From assembly GCF_027947575.1 (NCBI RefSeq), contig NZ_CP116256.1, positions 1,674,001-1,738,000 on the forward strand: a stretch of DNA of 64,000 nt, given 5' to 3'. Below are positions 45,533-54,225 of this stretch, piece by piece. Origin of the DNA: Streptomyces rubrogriseus (GTDB lineage: Bacteria; Actinomycetota; Actinomycetes; Streptomycetales; Streptomycetaceae). The position numbers and the translations under genes were made by a program. The notes beneath the pieces are model-generated. The model had not been told where the DNA came from. It worked only from the letters and a program-made list of their open reading frames with translations, and did not search any database. The stretch's first letter is position 1. Each line of letters opens with the position of its first letter.

Positions 45533-45700
45533 TCAGGCGGCCGTCTCGGACTCCTCGGCCGGCTTGCGGTGGCGGCCCTTGGGAGTCACCACGCCCTCCT
45601 GGCTGGAGACCGGTCCGCGGTGCTTGCCGTGGCCGGTGTCGGTCTCGGGAACGTCGGCACCGGCGGCCTGCATCGGCTGGGTCGTGCTGGCGTCGTTCAT
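45533..45700 (-). CDS. Conserved small basic protein, 55 residues
   Basis: Reads MNDASTTQPMQAAGADVPET then DTGHGKHRGPVSSQEGVVTP then KGRHRKPAEESETAA, ending at 45533. GC3 is high in this frame and the KHRGP...GRHRKPAE pattern resembles a short peptide found in other streptomycetes, as far as I recall. It is hydrophilic, without signal peptide or helix; N-terminal acidic and C-terminal basic parts suggest disorder. No clear ribosome site; A/T-rich bases around 45715-45735 may form its promoter. No function known. Confidence 0.6.
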   Translation of the reverse strand: MNDASTTQPMQAAGADVPETDTGHGKHRGPVSSQEGVVTPKGRHRKPAEESETAA

Positions 45701-45797
45701 CGGAAGGAATTCACCCCGTCAACATGATCTTTCCTACAGCCGGGCGAGTCTAACCGGCACACCTCGGGCCGAATCCAGGCGGCCACGCCAACCGGCA

Positions 45798-47066
45798 CTA
45801 CTTCGTTACAAGCCGTGCCAGCGGGGCCTGTTGGAGCGGTACGGGGCAAGGACGACCGGGTGCGGAGGCGCGCGTCGAGGGGGCCGTCGCGGCCGGGTCG
45901 CCGGACTCGTCCGGAGCCGATTCCGCCGATTCCGCAGTATCCGCCGTATCCCTCGTATCCGCCGCACCCCCAGAGCCCCCCGGGGTTCCCGCGCCCCCCT
46001 CGTCGTTCGTCCCCTCCGTCCGTCCATCGCCCGCGTCGGGTGCGGCCAGCCGGGCCACGCCGCACGGCGACTGCGGTGTGGAGCAGGGCAGCCGCAGCTC
46101 CCCGTCCGGGGTCCACAGCCCGGCGCCCGTCAACCAGCCCTCGGGGGCGGGGACATGCCGCACCCGCCGTTCGGCGGGCCGCCACACCCCGACCCAGCTG
46201 CCGAACGCGCCGTCCACCCGCAGGGCCACCGCACAGCGTTCCGGGGTCAGCACCTGCCCCGGCTGGATCGCGAACGGCGTCACGACGCAGTCCGGCATGC
46301 GCAGGCACTCCGGGAAGCGCACCGGCAGCGTGCTGCCGAGCACGCCCCAGCCGAGCCGCTCCCGCCCCGGCGAGGGGGCGTCCGAGCCGATCAGCACCAG
46401 CCCGCTGTCGGGGTCGGCCAGCAGGAGCCGGTCGTCGCTGTCCGCGGCGATCTGCAGCAGCGGCGAGACCTCGCCGCCCCGTTCCAGGTCCACCACGACC
46501 GCCTTGGTGCGCCCGCCGGTCTCCCGGTCAACCGCCAGCATCCGGCCCGTGCGGTCCAGCCAGACCCCGCCCGAGCAGCGGCCGGGGATCTCCGCCACCC
46601 GCTCCGGTCCGAAGGCGCCGCCCGCGACCTGCCACAGCACCGTCGAACGCGGACCGGCCGCGAGGGCGTACGCCCGCTCGCCGTCCGGGGCCGGCGGCAG
46701 CAACCGCAGTCCGGTGGTGTCCGCCGGGCACTCGACCGCGCCGAGCGGCAGCTCGCCGGTGCCGGGCCCGGTCGGGTACAGCAGCGCGAAGACGTGCCGC
46801 CCGGCGGCGACGCGGTGGACCAGGACCCGCCCGTCGCCCATCGGCTGCACCTCGGTGCCCGCCTCCTCGGGCTGGTTGCCCGGCAGCGGCACCGCGTACG
46901 GCTCGGGGCCGTCCAGGGTCCAGCGCTCCGGGTACCAGGCGTCGCCGTCCGGCCCGCTCCGGGCGAGACGGGCGGCGTAGGCACCCGCCGCGGTGATGCT
47001 GCAGCCCGCCCGCGGGGCCCCGCTGTTCCCGGGGTCCGCCGAGGGCTCGATCGCACAGGCCGTCAT
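45798..47066 (-). CDS. Hypothetical beta-propeller-like protein
   Basis: 422 residues from ATG 47066, GGAGGTG 8 nt upstream. Repeated motifs such as VWLDRTGRMLAVDRETGG and LLLADPDSGLVLIGSD give the alternating strand pattern of a propeller; cysteines are paired (AC, CS, CP, CRMPDC). No signal peptide. The last 90 residues are low-complexity Thr/Asp/Ala/Glu-rich. Conserved in streptomycetes, function unknown. Divergent from the Nif3-like gene. Confidence 0.65.
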   Translation of the reverse strand: MTACAIEPSADPGNSGAPRAGCSITAAGAYAARLARSGPDGDAWYPERWTLDGPEPYAVPLPGNQPEEAGTEVQPMGDGRVLVHRVAAGRHVFALLYPTGPGTGELPLGAVECPADTTGLRLLPPAPDGERAYALAAGPRSTVLWQVAGGAFGPERVAEIPGRCSGGVWLDRTGRMLAVDRETGGRTKAVVVDLERGGEVSPLLQIAADSDDRLLLADPDSGLVLIGSDAPSPGRERLGWGVLGSTLPVRFPECLRMPDCVVTPFAIQPGQVLTPERCAVALRVDGAFGSWVGVWRPAERRVRHVPAPEGWLTGAGLWTPDGELRLPCSTPQSPCGVARLAAPDAGDGRTEGTNDEGGAGTPGGSGGAADTRDTADTAESAESAPDESGDPAATAPSTRASAPGRPCPVPLQQAPLARLVTK

Positions 47067-47274
47067 CGTTCGGTCACCTCCGGCGACGAAGCTAGTTTTC
47101 GTACGCACGGGCGGGGGACCGGAGCGGCCCCCATCACACATACGTGTGTCACAGGAACGATTCGCCTGAGGGAAGGGCACGGTGTGTGCTGCGCCGGACC
47201 GGCCGGTCGCGGGGGCGGGCGGGGAGTGCGTCCGCGGGTACAACGGCGCAGAACCTCCAGGTAGCCTTGCACGC

Positions 47275-48132
47275 GTGCCCCGTCTGTCAGAAGTCATCGC
47301 CGCGCTGGACGCCCTGTGGCCCGCCGAGCGGGCCGAGTCCTGGGACGCGGTCGGCACCGTCGTGGGCGAGCCCGACCAGGAGGTCTCCCGGGTCCTGTTC
47401 GCCGTGGACCCCGTCCAGGAGACCGTCGACGAGGCGGTGAGGCTCGGCGCCGACCTGCTCGTCACCCACCACCCGCTGTACCTGCGCGGGACGACGACGG
47501 TCGCGGCGTCCACCTTCAAGGGCCGCGTGGTGCACACGCTCATCAAGAACGACATCGCCCTGCACGTCGCCCACACCAACGCCGACACCGCCGAGCCGGG
47601 CGTCTCCGACGCGCTGGCCGGCGCCCTCGACCTGAACGTCGTACGGCCTCTGGTGCCGGACCCGGGCGACCCCGAGGGACGCCGGGGCCTGGGCAGGGTG
47701 TGCGAGCTGACGCACCCCCTGACGGTCCGCGAGCTGGCCGCCCGCGCCGCCGAGCGGCTGCCCGCCACGGCGCAGGGCATCCGGGTCGCCGGCGACCCGG
47801 ATGCGACCGTGCGCACCGTCGCGGTCAGCGGCGGCTCCGGCGACAGCCTCTTCGACCACGTGCGGGCGGCCGGCGTCGACGCCTTCCTCACCGCGGACCT
47901 GCGCCACCACCCGGTCTCGGAAGCCCGCGCCCACAGCCCCCTGGCGCTGCTCGACGCGGCGCACTGGGCCACCGAGTGGCCCTGGTGCGAGCTGGGCGCC
48001 GCCCAGCTCGACGAGATCTCCGACCGCCACGGCTGGGACCTCAGGGTCCACGTCTCGAAGACGGTCACCGACCCCTGGACCGCCCACGTGGCGTCCGCCC
48101 CGACCTCTAGCGCAATGGGAGCCCCCAACTGA
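47275..48132 (+). CDS. Nif3-like dinuclear metal-centre hydrolase
   Basis: 285 residues from GTG 47275. Family motifs: ESWDAVGTVVGEPDQEVSRV, DLLVTHHPLYLRG (metal histidines), IALHVAHTNADTAEPGV and, near the end, HHPVSEARAHSPLALLDAAHW, E-x-P site residues at TEWPWCEL. Nif3/YbgI proteins bind two metal ions, and a GTP cyclohydrolase-like activity has been reported for some. In actinobacteria it commonly precedes the zinc-ribbon and RNase H genes found here. Confidence 0.92.
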   Translation: MPRLSEVIAALDALWPAERAESWDAVGTVVGEPDQEVSRVLFAVDPVQETVDEAVRLGADLLVTHHPLYLRGTTTVAASTFKGRVVHTLIKNDIALHVAHTNADTAEPGVSDALAGALDLNVVRPLVPDPGDPEGRRGLGRVCELTHPLTVRELAARAAERLPATAQGIRVAGDPDATVRTVAVSGGSGDSLFDHVRAAGVDAFLTADLRHHPVSEARAHSPLALLDAAHWATEWPWCELGAAQLDEISDRHGWDLRVHVSKTVTDPWTAHVASAPTSSAMGAPN

Positions 48133-48872
48133 AAGCCGCGCCCGCCGACCAGATCCGACTCCTCGACGTCCAGGGCCTCGACACGCGGCTCCAGCAGCTC
48201 GCGCACAAGCGCCGGTCCCTGCCCGAGCACGCCGAGATCGAGTCGCTGACCAAGGACCACACCCAGCTGCGCGACCTGCTCGTGGCCGCGCAGACCGAGG
48301 AGAGCGACTGCGCCCGCGAGCAGACCAAGGCCGAGCAGGACGTGGACCAGGTGCGCCAGCGCGCCGGCCGCGACCAGCAGCGCCTGGACTCCGGCGCCGT
48401 CACCTCCCCGAAGGACCTGGAGAACCTCCAGCGCGAGATCGCCTCCCTCGCCAAGCGCCAGGGCGACCTCGAGGACGTCGTCCTGGAGGTGATGGAGCGC
48501 CGCGAGTCCGCGCAGGAGCGGGTCGCCGAGCTGACCGAGCGAGTCGGCGCGGTCCAGGGCAAGATCGACGACGCCACCGCGCGCCGGGACGCCGCCGTCG
48601 AGGGGCTGGACGGCGAGGTGACCTCGGTGACCAAGGAGCGCGAGGTCGTCGCGGGCTCCGTCCCGGACGACCTGCTGAAGCTCTACGACAAGCTGCGCGA
48701 GCAGCAGGGCGGCGTCGGCGCGGCCAAGCTGTACCAGCGCAGCTGCCAGGGGTGCCGCCAGGAGCTGGCCATCACCGAGCTGAGCGAGATCCGCTCCGCG
48801 GCGCCCGACACGGTCGTACGCTGCGAGAACTGCCGACGCATCCTGGTGCGTACGGCCGACTCCGGGCTGTAG
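48129..48872 (+). CDS. Coiled-coil protein with C-terminal C4 zinc ribbon
   Basis: 247 residues if it starts at CTG 48129, which overlaps the Nif3 stop by four bases (CTGA) and has GGGAG 6-7 nt upstream; homologues recalled from memory begin at this same KAAPADQIRLLDVQ sequence. The next standard start, GTG 48282, would delete 51 conserved residues. Residues 20-185 are a continuous coiled coil (LAHKRRSLPEHAEIESLTKD onward), then CQGCRQELAITEL and CENCRRILVR give the four-cysteine ribbon. It resembles the CT398/FlgZ-type family; role unknown, possibly an RNA or DNA adaptor for the next gene. Confidence 0.85.
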   Translation: MKAAPADQIRLLDVQGLDTRLQQLAHKRRSLPEHAEIESLTKDHTQLRDLLVAAQTEESDCAREQTKAEQDVDQVRQRAGRDQQRLDSGAVTSPKDLENLQREIASLAKRQGDLEDVVLEVMERRESAQERVAELTERVGAVQGKIDDATARRDAAVEGLDGEVTSVTKEREVVAGSVPDDLLKLYDKLREQQGGVGAAKLYQRSCQGCRQELAITELSEIRSAAPDTVVRCENCRRILVRTADSGL

Positions 48873-48883
48873 GCGGCGGCCCG

Positions 48884-50356
48884 GTGGCTGACCAGGCGCC
48901 GCGCCCCGCGCGGGAGTTCGTCGTCGAGGCCGACGGCGGGTCGCGGGGCAACCCGGGGCCCGCGGGCTACGGCGCGGTGGTCCTCGATCCGGTGACGGGG
49001 GAGGCTCTGGTGGAGGCCGCCGAGTACCTCGGCGTCGTCACGAACAACGTGGCCGAGTACCGGGGCCTGCTGGCCGGCCTGCGCGCGGCCGCGGAACTGG
49101 ACCCGGACGCCGCGGTGCACGTCCGCATGGACTCCAAGCTCGTCGTCGAGCAGATGTCGGGGCGCTGGAAGATCAAGCACCCCGACATGAAGCCGCTGGC
49201 GGCCGAGGCGGCCCGCGTCTTCCCGCCCGGCCGCGTGACGTACGAGTGGATCCCCCGCGCGAGCAACAAGCACGCCGACCGCCTGGCCAACGAGGCGATG
49301 GACGCGGGTGCGCGCGGCGAGGCGTGGTCCCCGTTCGACTCGACGGCGGAACTGGACGCGGCCGCCGCCGACCGTGCCGCACCCGCCGGTCGTACGGCCG
49401 GATCCCGCCGGACCGGGGCCGCGTCGGCCGTCGCTCCCGCCGGGACCGGAGGCGGCGACGGCGGGGAGCCCGCCCCGGACGGGGGCGGAGCGGCGGCGGG
49501 CGAGCGCCTCGCGCGGGCGGGCCGGGGCCGCGTCGAAGCCGCGTCGCCCGGTGCGGGGACACGCGCCGCCCTCGGCACCCCCGGCACCGACGCACCCGCC
49601 ACCGGTGCTCCCGCTATCGGCACTCCCGCCACCGGTGCTCCCGGCCCCGGTGTCGCCGCCGAGACCTCGGGTGAGGCCGACGTGCGCGCCGCGAAGGTCG
49701 TGGCCTCGCCCGGCTGGGGGCCGCCCGACATGGGTGCCCCCGCCACCTTCGTCCTCCTGCGGCACGGGGAGACCCCGCTCACCCCGCAGAAGCGGTTCTC
49801 CGGGAGCGGCGGCAGCGATCCGTCCCTGTCGCCCGTCGGCCGGGAGCAGGCCGAGAGGGTCGCCGAGAGCCTCGCCCGGCGCGGCACGATCGAGGCCGTC
49901 GTCGCCTCGCCCCTGGCCCGCACCCGCGAGACCGCCGGCATCGTCGCCGCCCGCCTGGGTCTGGAGGTGGCGGTCGAGGAGGGGCTGCGCGAGACCGACT
50001 TCGGCGCGTGGGAGGGGCTCACCTTCGGCGAGGTGCGCGAGCGCCACCCCGCCGACCTGGACGCCTGGCTGGCCTCCCCGGACGCGGAGCCGACCGGCGG
50101 CGGCGAGAGTTTCGCGGCCACCGGCACCCGGATCGCCGCCACCCGCGACAAGCTCGTCGCGGCGTACGCGGGCCGCACGGTGCTGCTGGTCTCCCACGTC
50201 ACGCCGATCAAGACGTTCGTGCGCCTCGCCCTGGGCGCCCCGCCCGAGTCGCTGTTCCGGATGGAACTCTCGGCGGCGTCCCTGTCGGCGGTGGCGTACT
50301 ACGCGGACGGCGGCGCCAGCGTGCGCCTGTTCAACGAGACGTCCCACCTGCGCTGA
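48884..50356 (+). CDS. Bifunctional RNase HI / histidine phosphatase (CobC-like)
   Basis: 490 residues from GTG 48884. Residues 10-145 are RNase HI with EADGGSRGNPGPAGYGAV, E in AEYRGLLAGL, D in VRMDSKLVVEQMSG and NKHADRLANEAM, giving the D-E-D-D set. After an Ala/Pro/Gly-rich linker of 140 residues comes a histidine phosphatase with LLRHGETPLTPQKRFSG and LVSHVTPIKTFVRLALG. A protein of this composition is known in S. coelicolor as SCO2299, and related fusions occur in mycobacteria. The RNase domain removes RNA from RNA/DNA hybrids, the other end has alpha-ribazole-phosphatase-like activity. Confidence 0.92.
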   Translation: MADQAPRPAREFVVEADGGSRGNPGPAGYGAVVLDPVTGEALVEAAEYLGVVTNNVAEYRGLLAGLRAAAELDPDAAVHVRMDSKLVVEQMSGRWKIKHPDMKPLAAEAARVFPPGRVTYEWIPRASNKHADRLANEAMDAGARGEAWSPFDSTAELDAAAADRAAPAGRTAGSRRTGAASAVAPAGTGGGDGGEPAPDGGGAAAGERLARAGRGRVEAASPGAGTRAALGTPGTDAPATGAPAIGTPATGAPGPGVAAETSGEADVRAAKVVASPGWGPPDMGAPATFVLLRHGETPLTPQKRFSGSGGSDPSLSPVGREQAERVAESLARRGTIEAVVASPLARTRETAGIVAARLGLEVAVEEGLRETDFGAWEGLTFGEVRERHPADLDAWLASPDAEPTGGGESFAATGTRIAATRDKLVAAYAGRTVLLVSHVTPIKTFVRLALGAPPESLFRMELSAASLSAVAYYADGGASVRLFNETSHLR

Positions 50357-50990
50357 GCGCGGCCGCCTCACGGGCCAGCGCCTCCACGCGCGCCCAGTCC
50401 CGGCCGACCACCGCGTCCTTGGGCAGCATCCAACTGCCGCCCACGCAGCCGACGTTGGGCAGCGCCAGGTACTGGGGCGCGGAGGCCGGGGTGATCCCGC
50501 CGGTCGGGCAGAAGCGCGCCTGCGGCAACGGCGCGGCGAGCGCCTTGAGATAGGCGGTGCCGCCCGCCGCCTCGGCCGGGAAGAACTTCATCTCCCGCAC
50601 CCCGCGCTCCAGCAGCGTCACCACCTCCGACGTGGTGGACACCCCCGGCAGGAACGGCACCCCGGATCCCCGCATCGCCTCCAGCAGTGCGTCCGTCCAC
50701 CCCGGGCTGACCAGGAACCGCGCCCCGGCCGCCACGACCTCCGCGACCTGCTCCGCGGTGACGACCGTGCCCGCGCCGACCACCGCGTCCGGCACCTCGG
50801 CGGCGATCGCCCGGATCGCGTCGAGGGCGACCGGCGTCCGCAGCGTCACCTCGATCGCGGGCAGCCCGCCGGCGACGAGCGCCCTGGCGAGCGGCACGGC
50901 GTCGGCGAGGTCGTCGACGACCACGACGGGTACGACGGGCGCGAGATCCAGCACCGAGGCGGCGGGGGAGGAGGGCAGCGGAGAACTCAT
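50331..50990 (-). CDS. 2-dehydro-3-deoxyphosphogluconate (KDPG) aldolase
   Basis: 219 residues. The class I aldolase residues are visible: Glu47 in IEVTLRTP and Schiff-base Lys135 in [14 protein letters not shown], with [10 protein letters not shown] and FCPTGGIT as phosphate-binding loops. Splits KDPG into pyruvate and glyceraldehyde 3-phosphate. No Edd or kinase gene is near, so it may serve uronate or oxaloacetate-linked reactions. The 3' end overlaps the RNase H fusion by 26 bp on the opposite strand. ATG 50990 preceded by GGAG. Confidence 0.9.
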   Translation of the reverse strand: MSSPLPSSPAASVLDLAPVVPVVVVDDLADAVPLARALVAGGLPAIEVTLRTPVALDAIRAIAAEVPDAVVGAGTVVTAEQVAEVVAAGARFLVSPGWTDALLEAMRGSGVPFLPGVSTTSEVVTLLERGVREMKFFPAEAAGGTAYLKALAAPLPQARFCPTGGITPASAPQYLALPNVGCVGGSWMLPKDAVVGRDWARVEALAREAAALSAGGTSR

Positions 50991-51063
50991 GCCCTCATCG
51001 TGCCGCCGAAACGCACTCCCTGCAATCACCGTTGCAACAAGTGCAACGGCCGAGGGTGACGGT

Positions 51064-51846
51064 TCAGTGGACCTCGTGCACGAGTACGTCCAGCGACCAC
51101 GGCCGCCCGCCCTTCGCGGGCGCCTCCGCCTCCACCTCGTACCCCAGGTCCCGCAGCGCCTCCACCAGCTCCGCCGGTCCCTCGGGCGCGGTCCCGGACG
51201 CCAGCAGGCTCCGGACGATCCGCCCCTTGGTCGCCTTGTTGAAGTGGCTGACCACCTTCCGGGTCGGCGCGTGCAGCACCCGCACGGTCGCGGTCCGCGG
51301 GGCGACCTCGCCCTTCGGCTTCCACGCCGCCGCGTACGCCGCCGACCGCAGGTCGAGCACCAGCCCGTTCCCGGCCGCCTCCGGCAGCACCTCGGCCATC
51401 GGCGCCCGCCAGTGCGCGCCCAGCGCCCCCAGGCCGGGCAGCTTCACGCCCATCGAGCACCGGTAGGAGGGAATCCGATCGGTCACCCGCACGGCACCCC
51501 ACAGTCCCGAGAACACCAGCAGCGACCTGGCCGCCCGCCGCTTGGCGGCCGCGTCCAGCGAGGTCAGGTCCAGCGCGTCGTACAGCACACCGGTGTAGAT
51601 CTCCCCCGCCGGACGCGCACCCGCCGTCAGCAGCTCCGTGTTCTTGGCGACCTCGCCGCGCAGCCCCTCGCTCAGCCCGAGCACCTCGCGCGCCTTCTCC
51701 TCGTCACCGGCGCACAGCTCCACCAGCTCGCCGAGGACGGCCTCCCGGGCCGCGGTGAGCCCCGGCAGGGACAGCGACCCGGTCTTCAGCGGGGCGCCCC
51801 GGCCGGACGCGGCCTTCCCCTCGGACGGCGGCAGCAGGACAAGCAC
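51064..51846 (-). CDS. yaaA: YaaA-family peroxide stress protein
   Basis: 260 residues. Diagnostic YaaA motifs: [11 protein letters not shown] at the start, [20 protein letters not shown] in the middle, and [18 protein letters not shown] near residue 208. In E. coli YaaA lowers iron and damage during H2O2 stress and binds DNA. Starts with GTG at 51846. Lies between the KDPG aldolase and a membrane protein on the minus strand. Confidence 0.9.
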   Translation of the reverse strand: MLVLLPPSEGKAASGRGAPLKTGSLSLPGLTAAREAVLGELVELCAGDEEKAREVLGLSEGLRGEVAKNTELLTAGARPAGEIYTGVLYDALDLTSLDAAAKRRAARSLLVFSGLWGAVRVTDRIPSYRCSMGVKLPGLGALGAHWRAPMAEVLPEAAGNGLVLDLRSAAYAAAWKPKGEVAPRTATVRVLHAPTRKVVSHFNKATKGRIVRSLLASGTAPEGPAELVEALRDLGYEVEAEAPAKGGRPWSLDVLVHEVH

Positions 51847-51885
51847 ACGTACTCCTTCACATCGAACTGGGTCCCCAGCCCCCGG

Positions 51886-52500
51886 TCAGGGTACGGCGTG
51901 CCCCTCCCGCGCCTGCTCGACGGCCCGGACGAACGCCCCCGGATCGTCGGCGTGGCACCGCACCACGCGCACCTCGCGCCGGCGCCCGAAGAAGGAGAGG
52001 TGGGCGACGGGCTCGGTGAGCTCGACGGTGACGGAGGTCTGGGACCCCACGGCCAGATCGAGCTCCCCGTCCGCGGGCGTGTGCGTCGTGCGCAGCTCGC
52101 GCCGGACGGAGGCGATCCGCTCCAGCGGTATCCGCACGTCGACGTGGAGGGCCCGGCGGACGCGCAGCGTCCCGGCGGCCGCGTCCAGGACATGCGGCCG
52201 GACCACGGACGCGGCGTGCAGCCCGACCACCATCACCACGGTGTACACGTCCAGCACCAGCACCACATGGTGTGCGGCGGGCCAGTCCCGCAGCAGCACG
52301 GACATGGTCACGGACTCGACGACACACACGAACGCGAGCCCGAACATCATCGCGCCCTGTCCCCGCGCGTACCCGAAGGCCGCCCCGCCGGCCGCCGAGT
52401 CGTGCGTCCGCCGGGCCGCCCACAGCCACAGGCTCGCCCACAGCCGCAGCTCGTGCCGGGCGAGCAGGTACGGAAACGCGGCGGGACCGGTGGCTCTCAC
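51886..52500 (-). CDS. Two-helix membrane protein with bacterial PH-like C-terminal domain
   Basis: 204 residues from GTG 52500, which overlaps the MerR stop. Helices: [20 protein letters not shown] and [20 protein letters not shown]. The remaining part ([20 protein letters not shown], then [20 protein letters not shown]) has the pattern of a bacterial pleckstrin-like beta domain. Co-transcribed with the MerR regulator, so its product is probably the regulator's partner or target. Function unknown. Confidence 0.75.
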   Translation of the reverse strand: MRATGPAAFPYLLARHELRLWASLWLWAARRTHDSAAGGAAFGYARGQGAMMFGLAFVCVVESVTMSVLLRDWPAAHHVVLVLDVYTVVMVVGLHAASVVRPHVLDAAAGTLRVRRALHVDVRIPLERIASVRRELRTTHTPADGELDLAVGSQTSVTVELTEPVAHLSFFGRRREVRVVRCHADDPGAFVRAVEQAREGHAVP

Positions 52501-53258
52501 GACCGCCGTCCCCGGGCGGCGATCTCCATGGCCCGCCGGACCGCCTCCGCCTGGGCCGGCGCGAAGTCGGCGTACAGGGCGCGCAGCAGACCGTGGCCGG
52601 GGTCGAGGTCGAAGCCCTCCTCGGGCAGCAGCTCCGCGGGCATGCAGTCGGCGAGTACGCGGGCCGCCTCCGCCACACGGGGGTCGTCGGCGTCGGCGTC
52701 GGCGAGTTCGTCGAGCAGCTCATAGGTACGGCGGGCCCGTGCCGCCGCCTCCGGCGAGCCCAGGGCACCGCGCATCGCGGCCAGCAGCCCCGCCCGCTCC
52801 TCCGGGGCGACGGTGCTCTCCAGCAGCACCAGCATCTCCCGGTCCCGCAGGGCCATCGGCGAGCCGGACACGTCCCCGATCCCGGCGAACAGTTCGGCCA
52901 GCTCGGGCGAGACCGGCCCCTCGGGCGGCACCCCGCCCTCCGCCCCCAGCAGCGCCCGCAACCGCGTCCGGCGGTCCCGGATCGCCGCCTCCTGCCGTGC
53001 GAGATCCGCGTCCAGCTCCTCCAGCACCTCGGCGAGATCCTTCCCGGCGTCGTCCGCCAGCACGTCCCGTACCTCCGCCAGGCCGAGCCCCAACTCGGTC
53101 AGCCGCCTGATCCTGGCCAGCACGACGACGTGCCGCAACGTGTACGTCCGATACCCGTTGGCCAGCCGCTCCGGTTCGGGCAGCAGGCCCTGATGGTGGT
53201 AGTGCCGCACGGTCCGCGTGGTGACGCCGACGGCGTCGGCGAGTTCTCCGATCCGCAT
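52497..53258 (-). CDS. MerR-family transcriptional regulator
   Basis: 253 residues. N-terminal winged helix [20 protein letters not shown] then [20 protein letters not shown] is canonical MerR. The long C-terminal part (about 170 residues) has no cysteines typical of metal sensors except one near residue 215, so a drug or small-molecule ligand is likelier. The ATG 53258 lies 17 nt from a TTGAC-N11-GTCAA dyad in the promoter region, the usual MerR site between spaced -35 and -10 elements. Autoregulated operon with the membrane protein. Confidence 0.9.
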   Translation of the reverse strand: MRIGELADAVGVTTRTVRHYHHQGLLPEPERLANGYRTYTLRHVVVLARIRRLTELGLGLAEVRDVLADDAGKDLAEVLEELDADLARQEAAIRDRRTRLRALLGAEGGVPPEGPVSPELAELFAGIGDVSGSPMALRDREMLVLLESTVAPEERAGLLAAMRGALGSPEAAARARRTYELLDELADADADDPRVAEAARVLADCMPAELLPEEGFDLDPGHGLLRALYADFAPAQAEAVRRAMEIAARGRRS

Positions 53259-53274
53259 GACCTCAGTAGAAACG

Positions 53275-53295
53275 TTGACGTTGCGGCAGGGTCAA
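53275..53295 (-). promoter_or_regulatory. MerR-type dyad TTGAC-N11-GTCAA
   Basis: Five-base arms 11 bases apart immediately upstream of the MerR gene, with TTGACC serving as a -35. Typical for MerR autoregulation; the AraC gene on the other side starts 75 nt away and could also be affected. Confidence 0.5.
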
Positions 53296-53369
53296 GCGGA
53301 CAGACTCCGCGGCCCTGGACACCGCGGGCTTCCTCTGATCGGCTGGGGGAGGAGAGGGGGTGTGCGGCG

Positions 53370-54206
53370 ATGGCGGGCGCGCGCGAGCAGGCACGGTGGA
53401 GCAGGGCCCGGCTGGGAAGGGGCGGCCCGCCCCTCGACCTCCTCACCGCACGCTTCGACCGGCACGTCTACGCCCCGCACGCCCACGACGAGTACACGGT
53501 CGGCGTCACCGTCGGCGGCCTGGAGGTCATCGCCTACCGGGGCGGCCACATCCACTCAGGACCGGGCTCCATCGTCGTCCTGGAGCCCGGCGAGGTGCAC
53601 ACCGGCGGCCCCGCCGCCCCCGAGGGCTACTCGTACCGTGCCCTGTACGCGGCCCCGAACCTCCTCACCGACGGCGCCCGGACGGACACCGCCCTCCCGC
53701 ACTTCCGCGAACCCGTCCTCGACGATCCCGAACTCGCCGCCGCCCTGCGCGCCGCGCACACCGACCTGGCCCGCTGCCCCGACCCCCTGGAGGCGGAGTC
53801 CCGGCTGCCCTGGCTGCTCACGGCGCTCGCCCGCCGCCACTCCACGGCCCGCGCGGCCGACGACACGGTCCCCGGCGCCGACCGTGTCGCCCGCGTCGTA
53901 CGCGACCGGCTCGCCGACGAACTCCTCGCCCCGCCGTCCCTGGCGGCCCTCGCCACCGACCTCGGCCTGTCCCGCTACCAGCTCCTGCGGGCCTTCCGTA
54001 CGGCGACGGGGATGCCGCCGTACGCGTGGCTCGCCCAGCACCGGGTGGCCAGGGCGCGCGGGCTCCTGGACGCGGGCCTGCGCCCGGCCGAGGCGGCGGC
54101 CCTGGTGGGCTTCGCCGACCAGGCGCACCTGACCCGCTGGTTCCGGCGGGTCCTCGGGGTGACCCCGGCCGCGTACCGCAACAGCGTTCAAGACCGCACC
54201 GGGTGA
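53370..54206 (+). CDS. AraC-family transcriptional regulator
   Basis: 278 residues from ATG 53370. The N-terminal half is an AraC cupin (HVYAPHAHDEYTVGVTVGGL, IVVLEPGEVHTGGPAAP), the C-terminal hundred residues hold two HTHs (PSLAALATDLGLSRYQLLRA and EAAALVGFADQAHLTRWFRR). Such regulators with adjacent EamA or LysE exporters commonly control amino-acid or metabolite efflux; here EamA follows 19 nt later. GGAGAGGGGG upstream. Confidence 0.9.
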   Translation: MAGAREQARWSRARLGRGGPPLDLLTARFDRHVYAPHAHDEYTVGVTVGGLEVIAYRGGHIHSGPGSIVVLEPGEVHTGGPAAPEGYSYRALYAAPNLLTDGARTDTALPHFREPVLDDPELAAALRAAHTDLARCPDPLEAESRLPWLLTALARRHSTARAADDTVPGADRVARVVRDRLADELLAPPSLAALATDLGLSRYQLLRAFRTATGMPPYAWLAQHRVARARGLLDAGLRPAEAAALVGFADQAHLTRWFRRVLGVTPAAYRNSVQDRTG

Positions 54207-54225
54207 GGCGGCCGAGACTCACCGC

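Noticed and set aside
47136..47149. ACACA-TACG-TGTGT dyad before the Nif3 gene
   Set aside because: Short arms, no known matching regulator, 126 nt from the start; kept as weak only.
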